From NCBI GenBank assembly GCA_905187695.1, contig CAJJIY010000021.1, forward strand, positions 1-25,270: a stretch of DNA of 25,270 bases. Direction: 5' to 3'. Below the pieces are notes generated by a model. It was not told the origin of the DNA. It searched no databases and saw only the letters and a list, made by a program, of their open reading frames with translations. Source of the DNA: an uncultured Eubacteriales bacterium (GTDB taxonomy: Bacteria; Bacillota; Clostridia; Oscillospirales; CAG-272). Shown piece by piece: positions 1 through 7,092 of this stretch; position 1 is the stretch's first letter, and each line of letters opens with the position of its first letter. A program made the position numbers and the translations under genes.

Positions 1-1
1 C

Positions 2-82
2 AGTTATCTGACTTATCTTTTTGAAAAAGAATACGGCCTGTCGCCCTCTCTTTACCGGGCGCAAAACCGCATCGGCATTTAA
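2..82 (+). CDS. AraC-family transcriptional regulator, C-terminal fragment (5' end outside window)
   Basis: Only the last 26 codons are present, ending in TAA. The frame reads SYLTYLFEKEYGLSPSLYRA and then six more residues. This matches the end of the second helix-turn-helix of AraC/XylS regulators, where the pattern is Y/F-x-x-x-F-K-K-x-x-G-x-(S/T)-P-x-x-Y-R. The family binds DNA as transcriptional activators. The effector domain lies outside the window, so no target can be inferred. The gene converges on the metal ATPase of the opposite strand and the two share a terminator. The identification rests on a short tail, so it is moderately sure. Confidence 0.7.
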   Translation, partial: SYLTYLFEKEYGLSPSLYRAQNRIGI

Positions 83-108
83 AAAAGCCCCCGTCCGGGG
101 GCTTTTTT
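81..108. terminator. Bidirectional intrinsic terminator
   Basis: A perfect GC-rich hairpin (GCCCCC / GGGGGC) is flanked by an A-run on the left and a T-run on the right, so it works in both directions. It starts inside the AraC stop codon and ends 6 bp before the stop of the minus-strand P-type ATPase, separating two convergent genes. Confidence 0.9.
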
Positions 109-114
109 ACTTTT

Positions 115-2031
115 TCACTCTGTTTTCCCGTCCTCACGCAGGATGCGGGAACTGTTGAGAAGCACCGCAAACGCGCCGAAATTGTGGAAAACGGAACCGG
201 CCAGCGCACTGATAACGCCCAACGCCGAAAGCGCAATCATCACGGCGCTGATGCCGATAGAAAGCACCAGATTCTGATAGATGATGCGCCGCGTCCGGCG
301 TGCCAACCGGATGGCAAACGGGATGTTCCGGAGGTTGTTGTTCATGAGCGCGATATCGGCCGAGTCAATGGCCAGATCCGAACCCATGGCGCCCATGGCG
401 ATGCCGACCGTGGCTTCCCGCAGGATGAGCGCATCGTTGATGCCGTCGCCCACAGCCAGCACATTGTGACCGTCGCCGCTCAGCGCACGCAGTTTTTCCA
501 GTTTTTCCTCCGGCAGAAGGTGCGCATAAACCTCGTCAATACCGGCCTTTCCGGCAATCGCACGGGCGGGTTCTTCCCGGTCGCCCGTCAGCATTGCCGT
601 GCGGGTGGCGCCCAGTTCACGGAGTTCGCCCACACACTCGGCGGCATTTTCACGGAGCGTATCGCAAAAAGAGAGCGCACCCAGAAGTGTATCGTCCCTG
701 GAAACATAACTGACCGTGCCGTCCGGGATCTCTGCGTCCTCCGGAAAGACTACTCCGCACCCGGCGAGCCATTCGCGCCGGCCAAAGCGGTACACCCGGC
801 CGGTTTTATCCTCGCCTTCCACGCCGCCGCCCGGAATCTCCCGCACTGTCAGATCCCCCGGCAATGCGGTGGCGCCCACCGCCTCCATGACCGCTCTTGA
901 AACCGGATGGTTGGAGGAAGCAGCCAGGAGCGCCGCCATCTGAAGCAATTCTTCCCGGCTTTCATCGCCGTATGGGAGAATTTCCGTCAGTGACAGTTCT
1001 CCTTTGGTCACGGTACCGGTTTTGTCAAACACCACGGTGTCAATCTCGGTCAGTTCCTCGATAAACTTGGCGTTTTTGACCAGCACACCGCGCTTGGTGG
1101 CCGCCGACAGCGCCGCAATCATCGGCGCAGAGCTGACCAGCATCTGCCCGCAGGGACAGGAAACCACCAGAATGGCGATTGCTTTGGTCGCGTCCCGGCT
1201 GATGAGCGCCACAGCGGCCGCGGCCGCCAGCACAAACGGGATATAATAATGGAGAAAGCGGTCGATCAGGCGCGACTCGGGCGCGGCGATCGTTTCGGAG
1301 CGCTCCAGCAACTGCAGAATCTTGGAAAAGGAAGTGTCAACATACTCTTTTTCCACCCGCATGACAAAGCGGCCGTCCAGGTTGACCGTTCCGGCATACA
1401 CCGTGTCGCCGGGGCCCGCGTGTGCCGGTTCCGGTTCGCCGGTCAGGGACTTTTCATCAATGTGCGTACTGCCCGAAAGGACCGTGCCGTCAATGGGGAG
1501 CCCTTCCCCGGGGCGGACCACGATCTCCTGACCCACGCGCAGATTTCTGACATCCACATCGGTCTCGGCGCCGTTTTCATACAGATGCGCCGTGTTCTGT
1601 TGCATTTTTTTAAGGCCTTCAATCACATCCCGGCCGCCAATGATACTGCGTTCTTCCAGAATATGCACAATATTGAGAATAAGCGGGATGAGAAGCGCCA
1701 GGATCAGTTCCCGGTTGAAAACGCAGGCAATGACGGCAATACCCACCAGAATCTCCATGGCGTTTTTCATATTGCGCGAAAAAAGCCCACGCAACCCCGT
1801 CACGATCACGGGGACGCCCTCGATAAGGAAACCCGTGAAGTAAAAGAGCTGAGGAATGATTTCGTGTGTGCCGTGGAAAAGATAGGTGTAAAGCAGACCC
1901 ACGCAAAGGCAGATCAGCGTGGCCGCCCCGCAAAGAATCTCCCGCGTCAGTTTTCGCCGGCCGCGGTCGGTGAGGTTGTCTCGGGAGAGAGCCGTGAGGC
2001 TGTCGCGCCCCATATGATCAATATTTTCCAT
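115..2031 (-). CDS. P1B-type heavy-metal-translocating ATPase with SCPCG membrane motif
   Basis: This 638-aa integral membrane pump should use ATP to move a transition metal across the membrane. Visible landmarks are the actuator TGE (197-199), the transmembrane metal motif SCPCG (291-295), the phosphorylated aspartate D336 in DKTGT, an SNHP motif (373-376, the P1B HP dipeptide), TGD (482-484) and GDGIND (529-534). About eight hydrophobic helices are seen (roughly 31-51, 62-80, 92-125 as a pair, 262-303 as a pair, 586-627 as a pair). There is no N-terminal heavy-metal-binding (HMA) domain. Two details depart from textbook zinc/copper pumps: SCPCG replaces SCPCA, and the last helix has HN (616-617) rather than the HE common in ZntA-type pumps. 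The metal therefore cannot be assigned. It is the last gene of an operon with three SPFH proteins, 13 bp after the preceding stop, with GGAGGG before its ATG. The pump assignment is firm; the substrate is unknown. Confidence 0.93.
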   Translation of the reverse strand: MENIDHMGRDSLTALSRDNLTDRGRRKLTREILCGAATLICLCVGLLYTYLFHGTHEIIPQLFYFTGFLIEGVPVIVTGLRGLFSRNMKNAMEILVGIAVIACVFNRELILALLIPLILNIVHILEERSIIGGRDVIEGLKKMQQNTAHLYENGAETDVDVRNLRVGQEIVVRPGEGLPIDGTVLSGSTHIDEKSLTGEPEPAHAGPGDTVYAGTVNLDGRFVMRVEKEYVDTSFSKILQLLERSETIAAPESRLIDRFLHYYIPFVLAAAAAVALISRDATKAIAILVVSCPCGQMLVSSAPMIAALSAATKRGVLVKNAKFIEELTEIDTVVFDKTGTVTKGELSLTEILPYGDESREELLQMAALLAASSNHPVSRAVMEAVGATALPGDLTVREIPGGGVEGEDKTGRVYRFGRREWLAGCGVVFPEDAEIPDGTVSYVSRDDTLLGALSFCDTLRENAAECVGELRELGATRTAMLTGDREEPARAIAGKAGIDEVYAHLLPEEKLEKLRALSGDGHNVLAVGDGINDALILREATVGIAMGAMGSDLAIDSADIALMNNNLRNIPFAIRLARRTRRIIYQNLVLSIGISAVMIALSALGVISALAGSVFHNFGAFAVLLNSSRILREDGKTE

Positions 2032-2044
2032 GCTGTCCCTCCCG

Positions 2045-2983
2045 TTACGGGTTCAGAATAATCTTGGTCTCGCCATCCGAAACCAATCGGATTTTTCCGA
2101 TTTGTTTCATGGCCGCCTCCAGTTTGGCCGCGTAGATCCGGGCGCGAACGGCCTCCGGGTTGGATTCATATTCCGATTTGACGCCCCAAAACTCGGAAAG
2201 GTCATTATTGGCGGTGGCAATGGCCGTGGACTTGGCCGCATTGGCCTGATAGACCCGTGCCACCCGGTCGGATTCCGCCATGGGAATGATGTTCTCGCGG
2301 TATTGCTGGGCACGCTGAAGGATGGTGGCATATTGCACGCTGGCCGAGTTGACCTCGTCATAGACATCCCGTACCTCGGCAGGCATACTGACCTTGGTCA
2401 GTTCCAGTGTGTTCAGCGTAATGCCGATATCAATCGCCGCCAGTTTTGCGGCGGCAAATTCCATTACGGCCTTGTTATAGGCATCCTTGCCGTCGGTCAG
2501 AATGGAATCCACGGCCATTTCTGCCGCCACGCTTTGCATCGCATTGCTTACACAGGCGTTGATGACCGCCTCCACATCTTCGACGCGCAGGGCATAGGTC
2601 ACAGGGTCGCTGATGCTGTATTTGACCGAAGCGGCGATCACGGCGATGTTCTGATCGCCGGTGATAACATAACCGCCGTTTACGGTGTCGGTGCCGTCCT
2701 CGGTATAATGCGTGATCACGCTCTGCTCGATCACACTGCCCACCGGTACGGTCACCACTTCGTCAATAATATAGGGGAACGCAAAGAGAAGCCCCGGCTC
2801 GTGCACCTGCTCGGCCTCGGTCTTCCCCACCAGCCGGCCGAAACGAAGCACCACAGCCACATTGCCGGTATCCACCTTGCGGATGCTGGAAAGGAAAATG
2901 CCGAAAAGCACCAGCAACACCAGAATAAGAAAATATTTGGTAACGGTGCCCAATACCTCGGCAAAAAGCGATCTGTCTTTCAT
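2045..2983 (-). CDS. SPFH/band-7 membrane protein, short HflK-like
   Basis: This 312-aa protein has one N-terminal membrane helix (about 15-32) followed by a stomatin/prohibitin/flotillin/HflK (SPFH) domain (about 34-215). The VVLRFGRLVGK stretch, the TGDQN segment (108-112) and the SISDP strand match HflK, in which TGDENI and V/I-x-DP occur. An alpha-helical segment (about 205-290) follows that normally drives ring or cage formation. Family members assemble as large membrane-anchored oligomers that organise microdomains or restrain the FtsH protease. No ftsH is visible in this window. It is the third of three consecutive SPFH genes, 10 bp after the previous stop, with AGGGG as ribosome site, and it directly precedes the metal ATPase. 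The family call is firm; the exact role is inferred from context. Confidence 0.88.
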   Translation of the reverse strand: MKDRSLFAEVLGTVTKYFLILVLLVLFGIFLSSIRKVDTGNVAVVLRFGRLVGKTEAEQVHEPGLLFAFPYIIDEVVTVPVGSVIEQSVITHYTEDGTDTVNGGYVITGDQNIAVIAASVKYSISDPVTYALRVEDVEAVINACVSNAMQSVAAEMAVDSILTDGKDAYNKAVMEFAAAKLAAIDIGITLNTLELTKVSMPAEVRDVYDEVNSASVQYATILQRAQQYRENIIPMAESDRVARVYQANAAKSTAIATANNDLSEFWGVKSEYESNPEAVRARIYAAKLEAAMKQIGKIRLVSDGETKIILNP

Positions 2984-2993
2984 AGGGCACCCC

Positions 2994-4082
2994 TCACGGC
3001 ATGGTGATGCCGCCGGCGGCGGCCGCGTCCCGAATGAGCGTTTCCACCGCAGTGATCAGGTTCTGCCGATCTGTTTCATTCAGCTTTGAAAGGATATAGG
3101 ACAGATCCTTGACCACGGTCTGATCGCCTTCGATATCCAGGCTGTCCGCGTATTCCTTGAGCACATTGAACGGCGGATCCGTGGTTTTGATAACCAAGAT
3201 CGTACTGCTGTTGACAGAGGCCACCACGGCATCCAGATTCTTGAGGAATTTATACAGCTCAATGTTGGCGGTCTGCGCTTCGGCATAGATCCGCGCGACC
3301 GCCTTTTCGGTCTCCGCTTTGATGGCGGCAGCCTCGGTCACGCCCTCTCCGTTGATGCGGGAAGCCTCTGAGTCAGCCTCTGAGGTGATCCGGTTGGATT
3401 CCTTGTAGGCGTTGGCCAGAATGATGTCGATATCCTTTTGCCGGTCGGCCCGCATCTGTTCAAACACGCTTTCCAGGTTGGTATCGGGCAGCGAGAGACG
3501 CAGAATACTGACATCATTGATGACGATTCCGTAGTTGGCCTCGCATTTTTCCTTGACCCGGTTGAAGATCTCGGTCTGAATCTCGTTAAATCGGATCTCT
3601 TCTTTTTCCAGCGAGACCAACGCCGTGAGATTATAAGCGCCCAGCGTACTGTTGGTCGCACTGAAGACCTGATCCTTGATATAACTCTCTACCGAGCCCT
3701 GCGTGCCCACGCTGTTGTGGTAGACCACCGGATCGGCCACCGACCAGACCACAAAGGACTGCAAAATAACATTGCGCTTATCTTTGGTGGTAGTCTCCAG
3801 TTTGTTGGATTCCAGATACTGTTTGCGTGCGTCATACTTTACCACGCTCTCAAAAGGCCACGGGAGTTTCATGTAAAGGCCTGCATCGGTCACTTCTTTG
3901 CGCACCGCACCGAAGCGCAGAATCACGCCGCACTCCCCTTCTCTTATCTGACAGGTAAAGCCGAACCAGAAAAGCACCAGCAGCACAGCCGCCGCCGTCA
4001 CATATTTGGCCACACGGGAAAGCACCGACTTGCCGCCGGTCTCTTTTGCGTTTTGCTTGGATTCCTTCATTTCCGTGTTCAT
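2994..4082 (-). CDS. SPFH/band-7 membrane protein, HflC-like
   Basis: This 362-aa protein has a short polar N-terminus, one membrane helix (about 25-43) and an SPFH domain (about 44-215) containing GVILRFGAV and the VADPVVY strand. It continues with RADRQKDIDIILANAYKESN (211-230) and a long Ala/Glu-rich helix, the pattern of HflC, where RAER and E-x-x-A-x-x-I repeats form the coiled coil. The C-terminal region (about 295-362) is of unclear fold. HflC normally pairs with HflK in a cage around FtsH. Here it lies between two HflK-like genes, 11 bp after the first and 10 bp before the second, which suggests a three-component assembly. Its ribosome site GGAGG is well placed. Family identity is strong; partner proteins are inferred from the operon. 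Confidence 0.9.
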   Translation of the reverse strand: MNTEMKESKQNAKETGGKSVLSRVAKYVTAAAVLLVLFWFGFTCQIREGECGVILRFGAVRKEVTDAGLYMKLPWPFESVVKYDARKQYLESNKLETTTKDKRNVILQSFVVWSVADPVVYHNSVGTQGSVESYIKDQVFSATNSTLGAYNLTALVSLEKEEIRFNEIQTEIFNRVKEKCEANYGIVINDVSILRLSLPDTNLESVFEQMRADRQKDIDIILANAYKESNRITSEADSEASRINGEGVTEAAAIKAETEKAVARIYAEAQTANIELYKFLKNLDAVVASVNSSTILVIKTTDPPFNVLKEYADSLDIEGDQTVVKDLSYILSKLNETDRQNLITAVETLIRDAAAAGGITMP

Positions 4083-4093
4083 ACTTTCCTCCG

Positions 4094-5896
4094 TTATTCG
4101 CGTTCGGCACCGCTCAGACTGCCGATATAGATATTCTTTTCGTCAACACCTTCGCCGACCAGGATGATCCGACCGCCCGAATAGGCTTTTTTCAGCGCGT
4201 CCAGATATTTGTAATAGCGGTACGCATCCGAGTAGGCCTCGTCGGCCGCCACGGCAGCCATGAACTCCGCCACGGAACTGCGCGCATCGGCCTCGGCCGT
4301 ATATCCGTCCGCCCTGGCCGTATTGACCTTGGTATCATAAAGCGTCCAGGCCCATGCCACCGTCTGGCCGGCCGCCGCTTCGGCTTCCAGAATCATTTTG
4401 TCACATTCGATCTCGGCGTTGATGGTCTTCTGATAGACCTCCGCCACCTCAACGGGCGGGTGGATGCTCTCCAGCACCACGCTGACCACATGAAGGCCGG
4501 TGCCCTTTTCGACCGCGTGCTGAGAGAGTTCCTCCCGGAAGTTTTCGGCAAAAGCCGCACGGTCCACCGAGAGCAGCGTATTGAGATCGGTATTGATGGT
4601 CCGGTCGGTAATCATTTCATAGGCCATTGCCGAGAGCAAGGCCTCCGGGTTGGCGTTTCCGGTCAGATACTGCCGCAGATCCTCGATGTAATATTCAATG
4701 CGCAGGTTGACCGAAACCAGTTCTTTTCCGCCGCCCAGAAGCAGTTTGTATTCCTCGTCGCCGTGTCCGGCCGTCCACAGGTTGTCCGCGTCCTCTCCCG
4801 AAACATAGCCGACAGTCACTTCGCTGACCGACTGCGTGTTCCGGATATCCACCCGGTCAAACGGGCGCGGCAGGGTGAGGTGTATGCCGGGTGAAAGCGT
4901 CTTTTCTTCCAGCCGGCCGAAGCGGTAAACCGCCCCTTCCTGATGCGCCTCCACCACGGTAAGCCCGGAAAAACCCCAGAGAAGCAGTGCGCCGAACAGC
5001 AGACTGTAGGGTACGATATGCTTGATGTACCGGATGCTCCAGAGCGAGCGCATGGTAATTCCCGTGTTCTTTTCCAGATAGCCGAGCACGCCCAGTTCCC
5101 CGTGCCCGAGACCCGGGAGCGGCACCACCAGTTCCGGCGCGACCGTCAGTTCCCGGCGGATCAGCCGGGCAACAAAGGACAACAGGAAAAAGAAAGTCTG
5201 ATAAATAAAGAAGACCGTGATCAGTGTGACCAGAATCCGCTGGCTGTCGTAAACGCCCAGCATTTTGACCATGGTGGCCGCGAAGAACACCACCGAGCCG
5301 ACCTTTCCCATGGCGAAGGCCGAACGGATGCCCCGCACCAACGCCACGCCGTACGCATCCGGCTTTTCTTTTTTCGCTTCGCAGTTCACCGTTCTCCGGC
5401 ACCAGGTATCCAGCGTAATGAACAACACAAAGAAGAAAAGGAAGAGGATCGGCACATAATACCCCATGCGGTAAACCGTGATGATCTTTTTAAGGCTCCG
5501 GAAAAACCGGATGTTCGTATAGGCGACAACGCCAAGGAGCAAGACCGCGCGGACCGCGGCCTCGTGTCGGCAAAGGAAGGCGTATGCCCGCCGCGCAAGA
5601 AGGACAAGCGCGCGCCCAAACCGCGCAAGGCGCTTGGGACCGGATTTGGGATCCGCCCCCTCCCCCGGCGCTGCCGGTTTTTCCCCGGGCGGGCCGGCCG
5701 GCGCGCGGAACGGCAGAAGCAAAAGCAGGGTGGTCGCCGCCGGCAAAAGCAGCAGATAATGAAAGAGAAAAAGCGGCAGGAAGCGTGTGTAGCGATAAAG
5801 GATCGCCAGCGGCAAGGTACAGGCAATAAGCCCCAGCGCACAGCAAAAGGCCACCTGTTTGCCGCCGGTCAACCGACGCGGGCGAAAGGATTTCAT
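4094..5896 (-). CDS. Large HflK-like SPFH protein with polytopic N-terminal membrane domain
   Basis: The 600-aa reading starts at the ATG preceded by AGGAGG (5905-5910, spacing 8). An in-frame upstream ATG would add 63 residues, but it has no ribosome site and overlaps the promoter, so I rejected it. Residues 1-312 hold about six or seven hydrophobic segments (near 15-32, 40-62, 115-128, 147-164, 199-217, 221-244, 294-312) and a Pro/Gly/Ala-rich loop (63-90). Residues 313-500 are an SPFH domain: EGAVYRFGR (320-328), the SPGIHLTLP turn (335-343) and SIHPPVEV (477-484), equivalent to the NPP-x-EV motif of HflK. A helical tail follows. E. coli HflK is about 420 aa with a single helix, so the multi-helix N-terminus is unusual. 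It is the first gene of the operon and follows a structured leader. The SPFH call is firm; what the N-terminal domain does is unknown. Confidence 0.88.
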   Translation of the reverse strand: MKSFRPRRLTGGKQVAFCCALGLIACTLPLAILYRYTRFLPLFLFHYLLLLPAATTLLLLLPFRAPAGPPGEKPAAPGEGADPKSGPKRLARFGRALVLLARRAYAFLCRHEAAVRAVLLLGVVAYTNIRFFRSLKKIITVYRMGYYVPILFLFFFVLFITLDTWCRRTVNCEAKKEKPDAYGVALVRGIRSAFAMGKVGSVVFFAATMVKMLGVYDSQRILVTLITVFFIYQTFFFLLSFVARLIRRELTVAPELVVPLPGLGHGELGVLGYLEKNTGITMRSLWSIRYIKHIVPYSLLFGALLLWGFSGLTVVEAHQEGAVYRFGRLEEKTLSPGIHLTLPRPFDRVDIRNTQSVSEVTVGYVSGEDADNLWTAGHGDEEYKLLLGGGKELVSVNLRIEYYIEDLRQYLTGNANPEALLSAMAYEMITDRTINTDLNTLLSVDRAAFAENFREELSQHAVEKGTGLHVVSVVLESIHPPVEVAEVYQKTINAEIECDKMILEAEAAAGQTVAWAWTLYDTKVNTARADGYTAEADARSSVAEFMAAVAADEAYSDAYRYYKYLDALKKAYSGGRIILVGEGVDEKNIYIGSLSGAERE

Positions 5897-5904
5897 TGAA
5901 AGAT

Positions 5905-5991
5905 CCTCCTTTTTGGAACTTTCCCAAAAGTAAAAGAACCGGTTCCGAAAACCGGCAAAAAACGATCGTTTTGAGAAAACAGCGGAACCGG
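5905..5991 (-). promoter_or_regulatory. Structured 5' leader of the SPFH/ATPase operon (possible attenuator)
   Basis: Between the promoter and the ATG lie alternative hairpins. CCGGTTCCG at 5939-5947 and CGGAACCGG at 5983-5991 form a perfect 9-bp inverted repeat. CCGGTT and AACCGG at 5939-5955 form a competing 6-bp hairpin which, read on the minus strand, is followed by TTCTTTTACTTTT. Between the arms is the 14-bp palindrome AAAACGATCGTTTT (5959-5972), which could be an operator. TTTTGG/CCAAAA (5911-5916 with 5924-5929) form a small hairpin next to the ribosome site. Mutually exclusive pairings suggest attenuation or ligand control, but no known riboswitch class was recognised. Confidence 0.5.
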
Positions 5992-6014
5992 ATGTCCACT
6001 TTTTATGCGGTTTC

Positions 6015-6043
6015 ATTATATCATTTTCATCGGCTTTTGTCAA
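6015..6043 (-). promoter_or_regulatory. Sigma-A promoter of the SPFH/ATPase operon
   Basis: On the minus strand TTGACA (6043-6038) and TATAAT (6020-6015) are both perfect consensus and 17 bp apart. The start of transcription would be near 6008, leaving a leader of about 110 nt before the first ATG. Confidence 0.85.
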
Positions 6044-6211
6044 TCCGCGCGCCGATTCCGGAAGAATTTTGGCGGTTCTGCACAAAAAAAGACTTCCGTA
6101 TTTATTATATCACACCCGCGTGCGGGCACGCAAGGGAAGATTTGCATCGCTTTGTAAACGCTCTGTAAACAGAATGAGAAAATATATTTTTTTGCACCGT
6201 AATTCCGGTTG

Positions 6212-6240
6212 TTGTTTTTTTTCGAAAGAAGCGGTACAAT
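6212..6240 (+). promoter_or_regulatory. Sigma-A promoter of the radical-SAM activase gene
   Basis: TTGTTT (6212-6217) and TACAAT (6235-6240) are spaced by 17 bp, predicting a transcript starting near 6247, about 25 nt ahead of the ATG. It is divergent from the SPFH operon promoter. Confidence 0.65.
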
Positions 6241-6271
6241 AAAAACAAGTTCCGAAAAAGGAGTGAGCTTC

Positions 6272-6964
6272 ATGCAATTCCACGGTTTTCAGAAGCTGAC
6301 GCTGCTGGATTATCCCGAACACACCGCCGCCCTGCTGTTTACGGCCGGGTGCAACCTGCGTTGCCCTTTCTGTCACAATGCCCTCCTGGTCACGCATCAG
6401 AAGGACGCGCCCCCCATCCCGACCGAAGAGATCATGACCTATCTCCGCAAACGCAAAGGACTCCTGGACGGCGTGGTCATAAGCGGCGGCGAACCGCTGC
6501 TTTATCCCGAACTTCCTCTTGTTCTGCGGGAGATCAAGGCGCTGGGTTATGACATCAAAATAGACACCAACGGCACTTTCCCGGATCGCCTGCACGCGCT
6601 GATGGAAGAGGGTCTGTGCGACTATGTGGCCATGGACATTAAAAACAGTCCCGAAAAATACGCCGAAACGGTCGGCGTGAAAAATTTTGACCTTGCGCCC
6701 GTGCGGGAGAGCGTTTCCCTCTTGCTTTCGGGAGGGACCGACTATGAGTTCCGCACCACTGTAACGGCGGAACTGCATGAGGTGGCGGACATCGCGGCCA
6801 TCGGCCGGTGGATTGCCGGCGCAAAGCGCTACTTTCTCCAGAACTTCAAGGACAGCGGCGATCTCATCGGAAATGGCCTGCATCCCGTGCCCACCGAGAC
6901 CCTGTTGCGCATGAAAAATGCCGCTTTCGTGCATATTTCCCATGTGGGCGTGCGCGGATTGTAA
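6272..6964 (+). CDS. nrdG: Anaerobic ribonucleoside-triphosphate reductase activating protein (radical SAM)
   Basis: This 230-aa radical S-adenosylmethionine enzyme should install the glycyl radical on the reductase encoded next. The start is the ATG after AAAAGGAGTGA; a longer reading from 6209 has no ribosome site. The iron-sulfur motif C-x3-C-x2-C is C27, C31, C34 (GCNLRCPFCH), and the SAM-binding GGEP is at 72-75. The opening QKLTLLDYPEHTAALLFTAG is typical of the longer NrdG2-type activases rather than the ~155-aa enterobacterial NrdG. Other radical SAM activases (pyruvate formate-lyase type) share these motifs, but the position immediately upstream of nrdD supports this substrate. The gene has its own promoter and is separated from nrdD by 128 bp containing a second promoter. 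Confidence 0.9.
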   Translation: MQFHGFQKLTLLDYPEHTAALLFTAGCNLRCPFCHNALLVTHQKDAPPIPTEEIMTYLRKRKGLLDGVVISGGEPLLYPELPLVLREIKALGYDIKIDTNGTFPDRLHALMEEGLCDYVAMDIKNSPEKYAETVGVKNFDLAPVRESVSLLLSGGTDYEFRTTVTAELHEVADIAAIGRWIAGAKRYFLQNFKDSGDLIGNGLHPVPTETLLRMKNAAFVHISHVGVRGL

Positions 6965-6977
6965 CAGTTTTCACAAA

Positions 6978-6993
6978 ACGCAAGATATTGTGT
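6978..6993. promoter_or_regulatory. NrdR box 1 (candidate)
   Basis: ACGCAAGATATTGTGT matches the NrdR consensus (acaCwAtATaTwGtgt, from established knowledge) at 14 of 16 positions. It lies just upstream of the nrdD -35 element and 32 bp from box 2, the three-helical-turn spacing typical of NrdR pairs. NrdR is the ATP/dATP-sensing repressor of ribonucleotide reductase genes. Its own gene is not in this window. Confidence 0.7.
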
Positions 6994-7001
6994 TGTTTTT
7001 G

Positions 7002-7030
7002 TTGACAAGACACAAAATGTATGATATACT
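7002..7030 (+). promoter_or_regulatory. Sigma-A promoter of nrdD-trxB
   Basis: TTGACA (7002-7007) and TATACT (7025-7030) are 17 bp apart. The downstream NrdR-like box lies in the spacer and reaches the first base of the -10 element, so repressor binding would block polymerase. Confidence 0.8.
7010..7025. promoter_or_regulatory. NrdR box 2 (weaker candidate)
   Basis: ACACAAAATGTATGAT matches the NrdR consensus at about 11 of 16 positions, with the ACAC-A-A left arm intact and a degenerate right arm. It is 32 bp after box 1 (start to start) and covers the promoter spacer. Spacing and placement support it more than the match itself. Confidence 0.5.
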
Positions 7031-7092
7031 GAGGAAAATCCCGGCACAGACCCTCTGCCGAATTTACAAAAATAAACAAAGGAGATCTCCGA

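Noticed and set aside
5897..6085. 63-residue N-terminal extension of the large HflK-like protein
   Set aside because: The extension would include the promoter -10 and -35 bases and has no ribosome site; the ATG at 5896 has AGGAGG.
6110..6943. 277-aa open frame antisense to nrdG
   Set aside because: It covers the activase gene and its promoter on the opposite strand with no domain or ribosome site.
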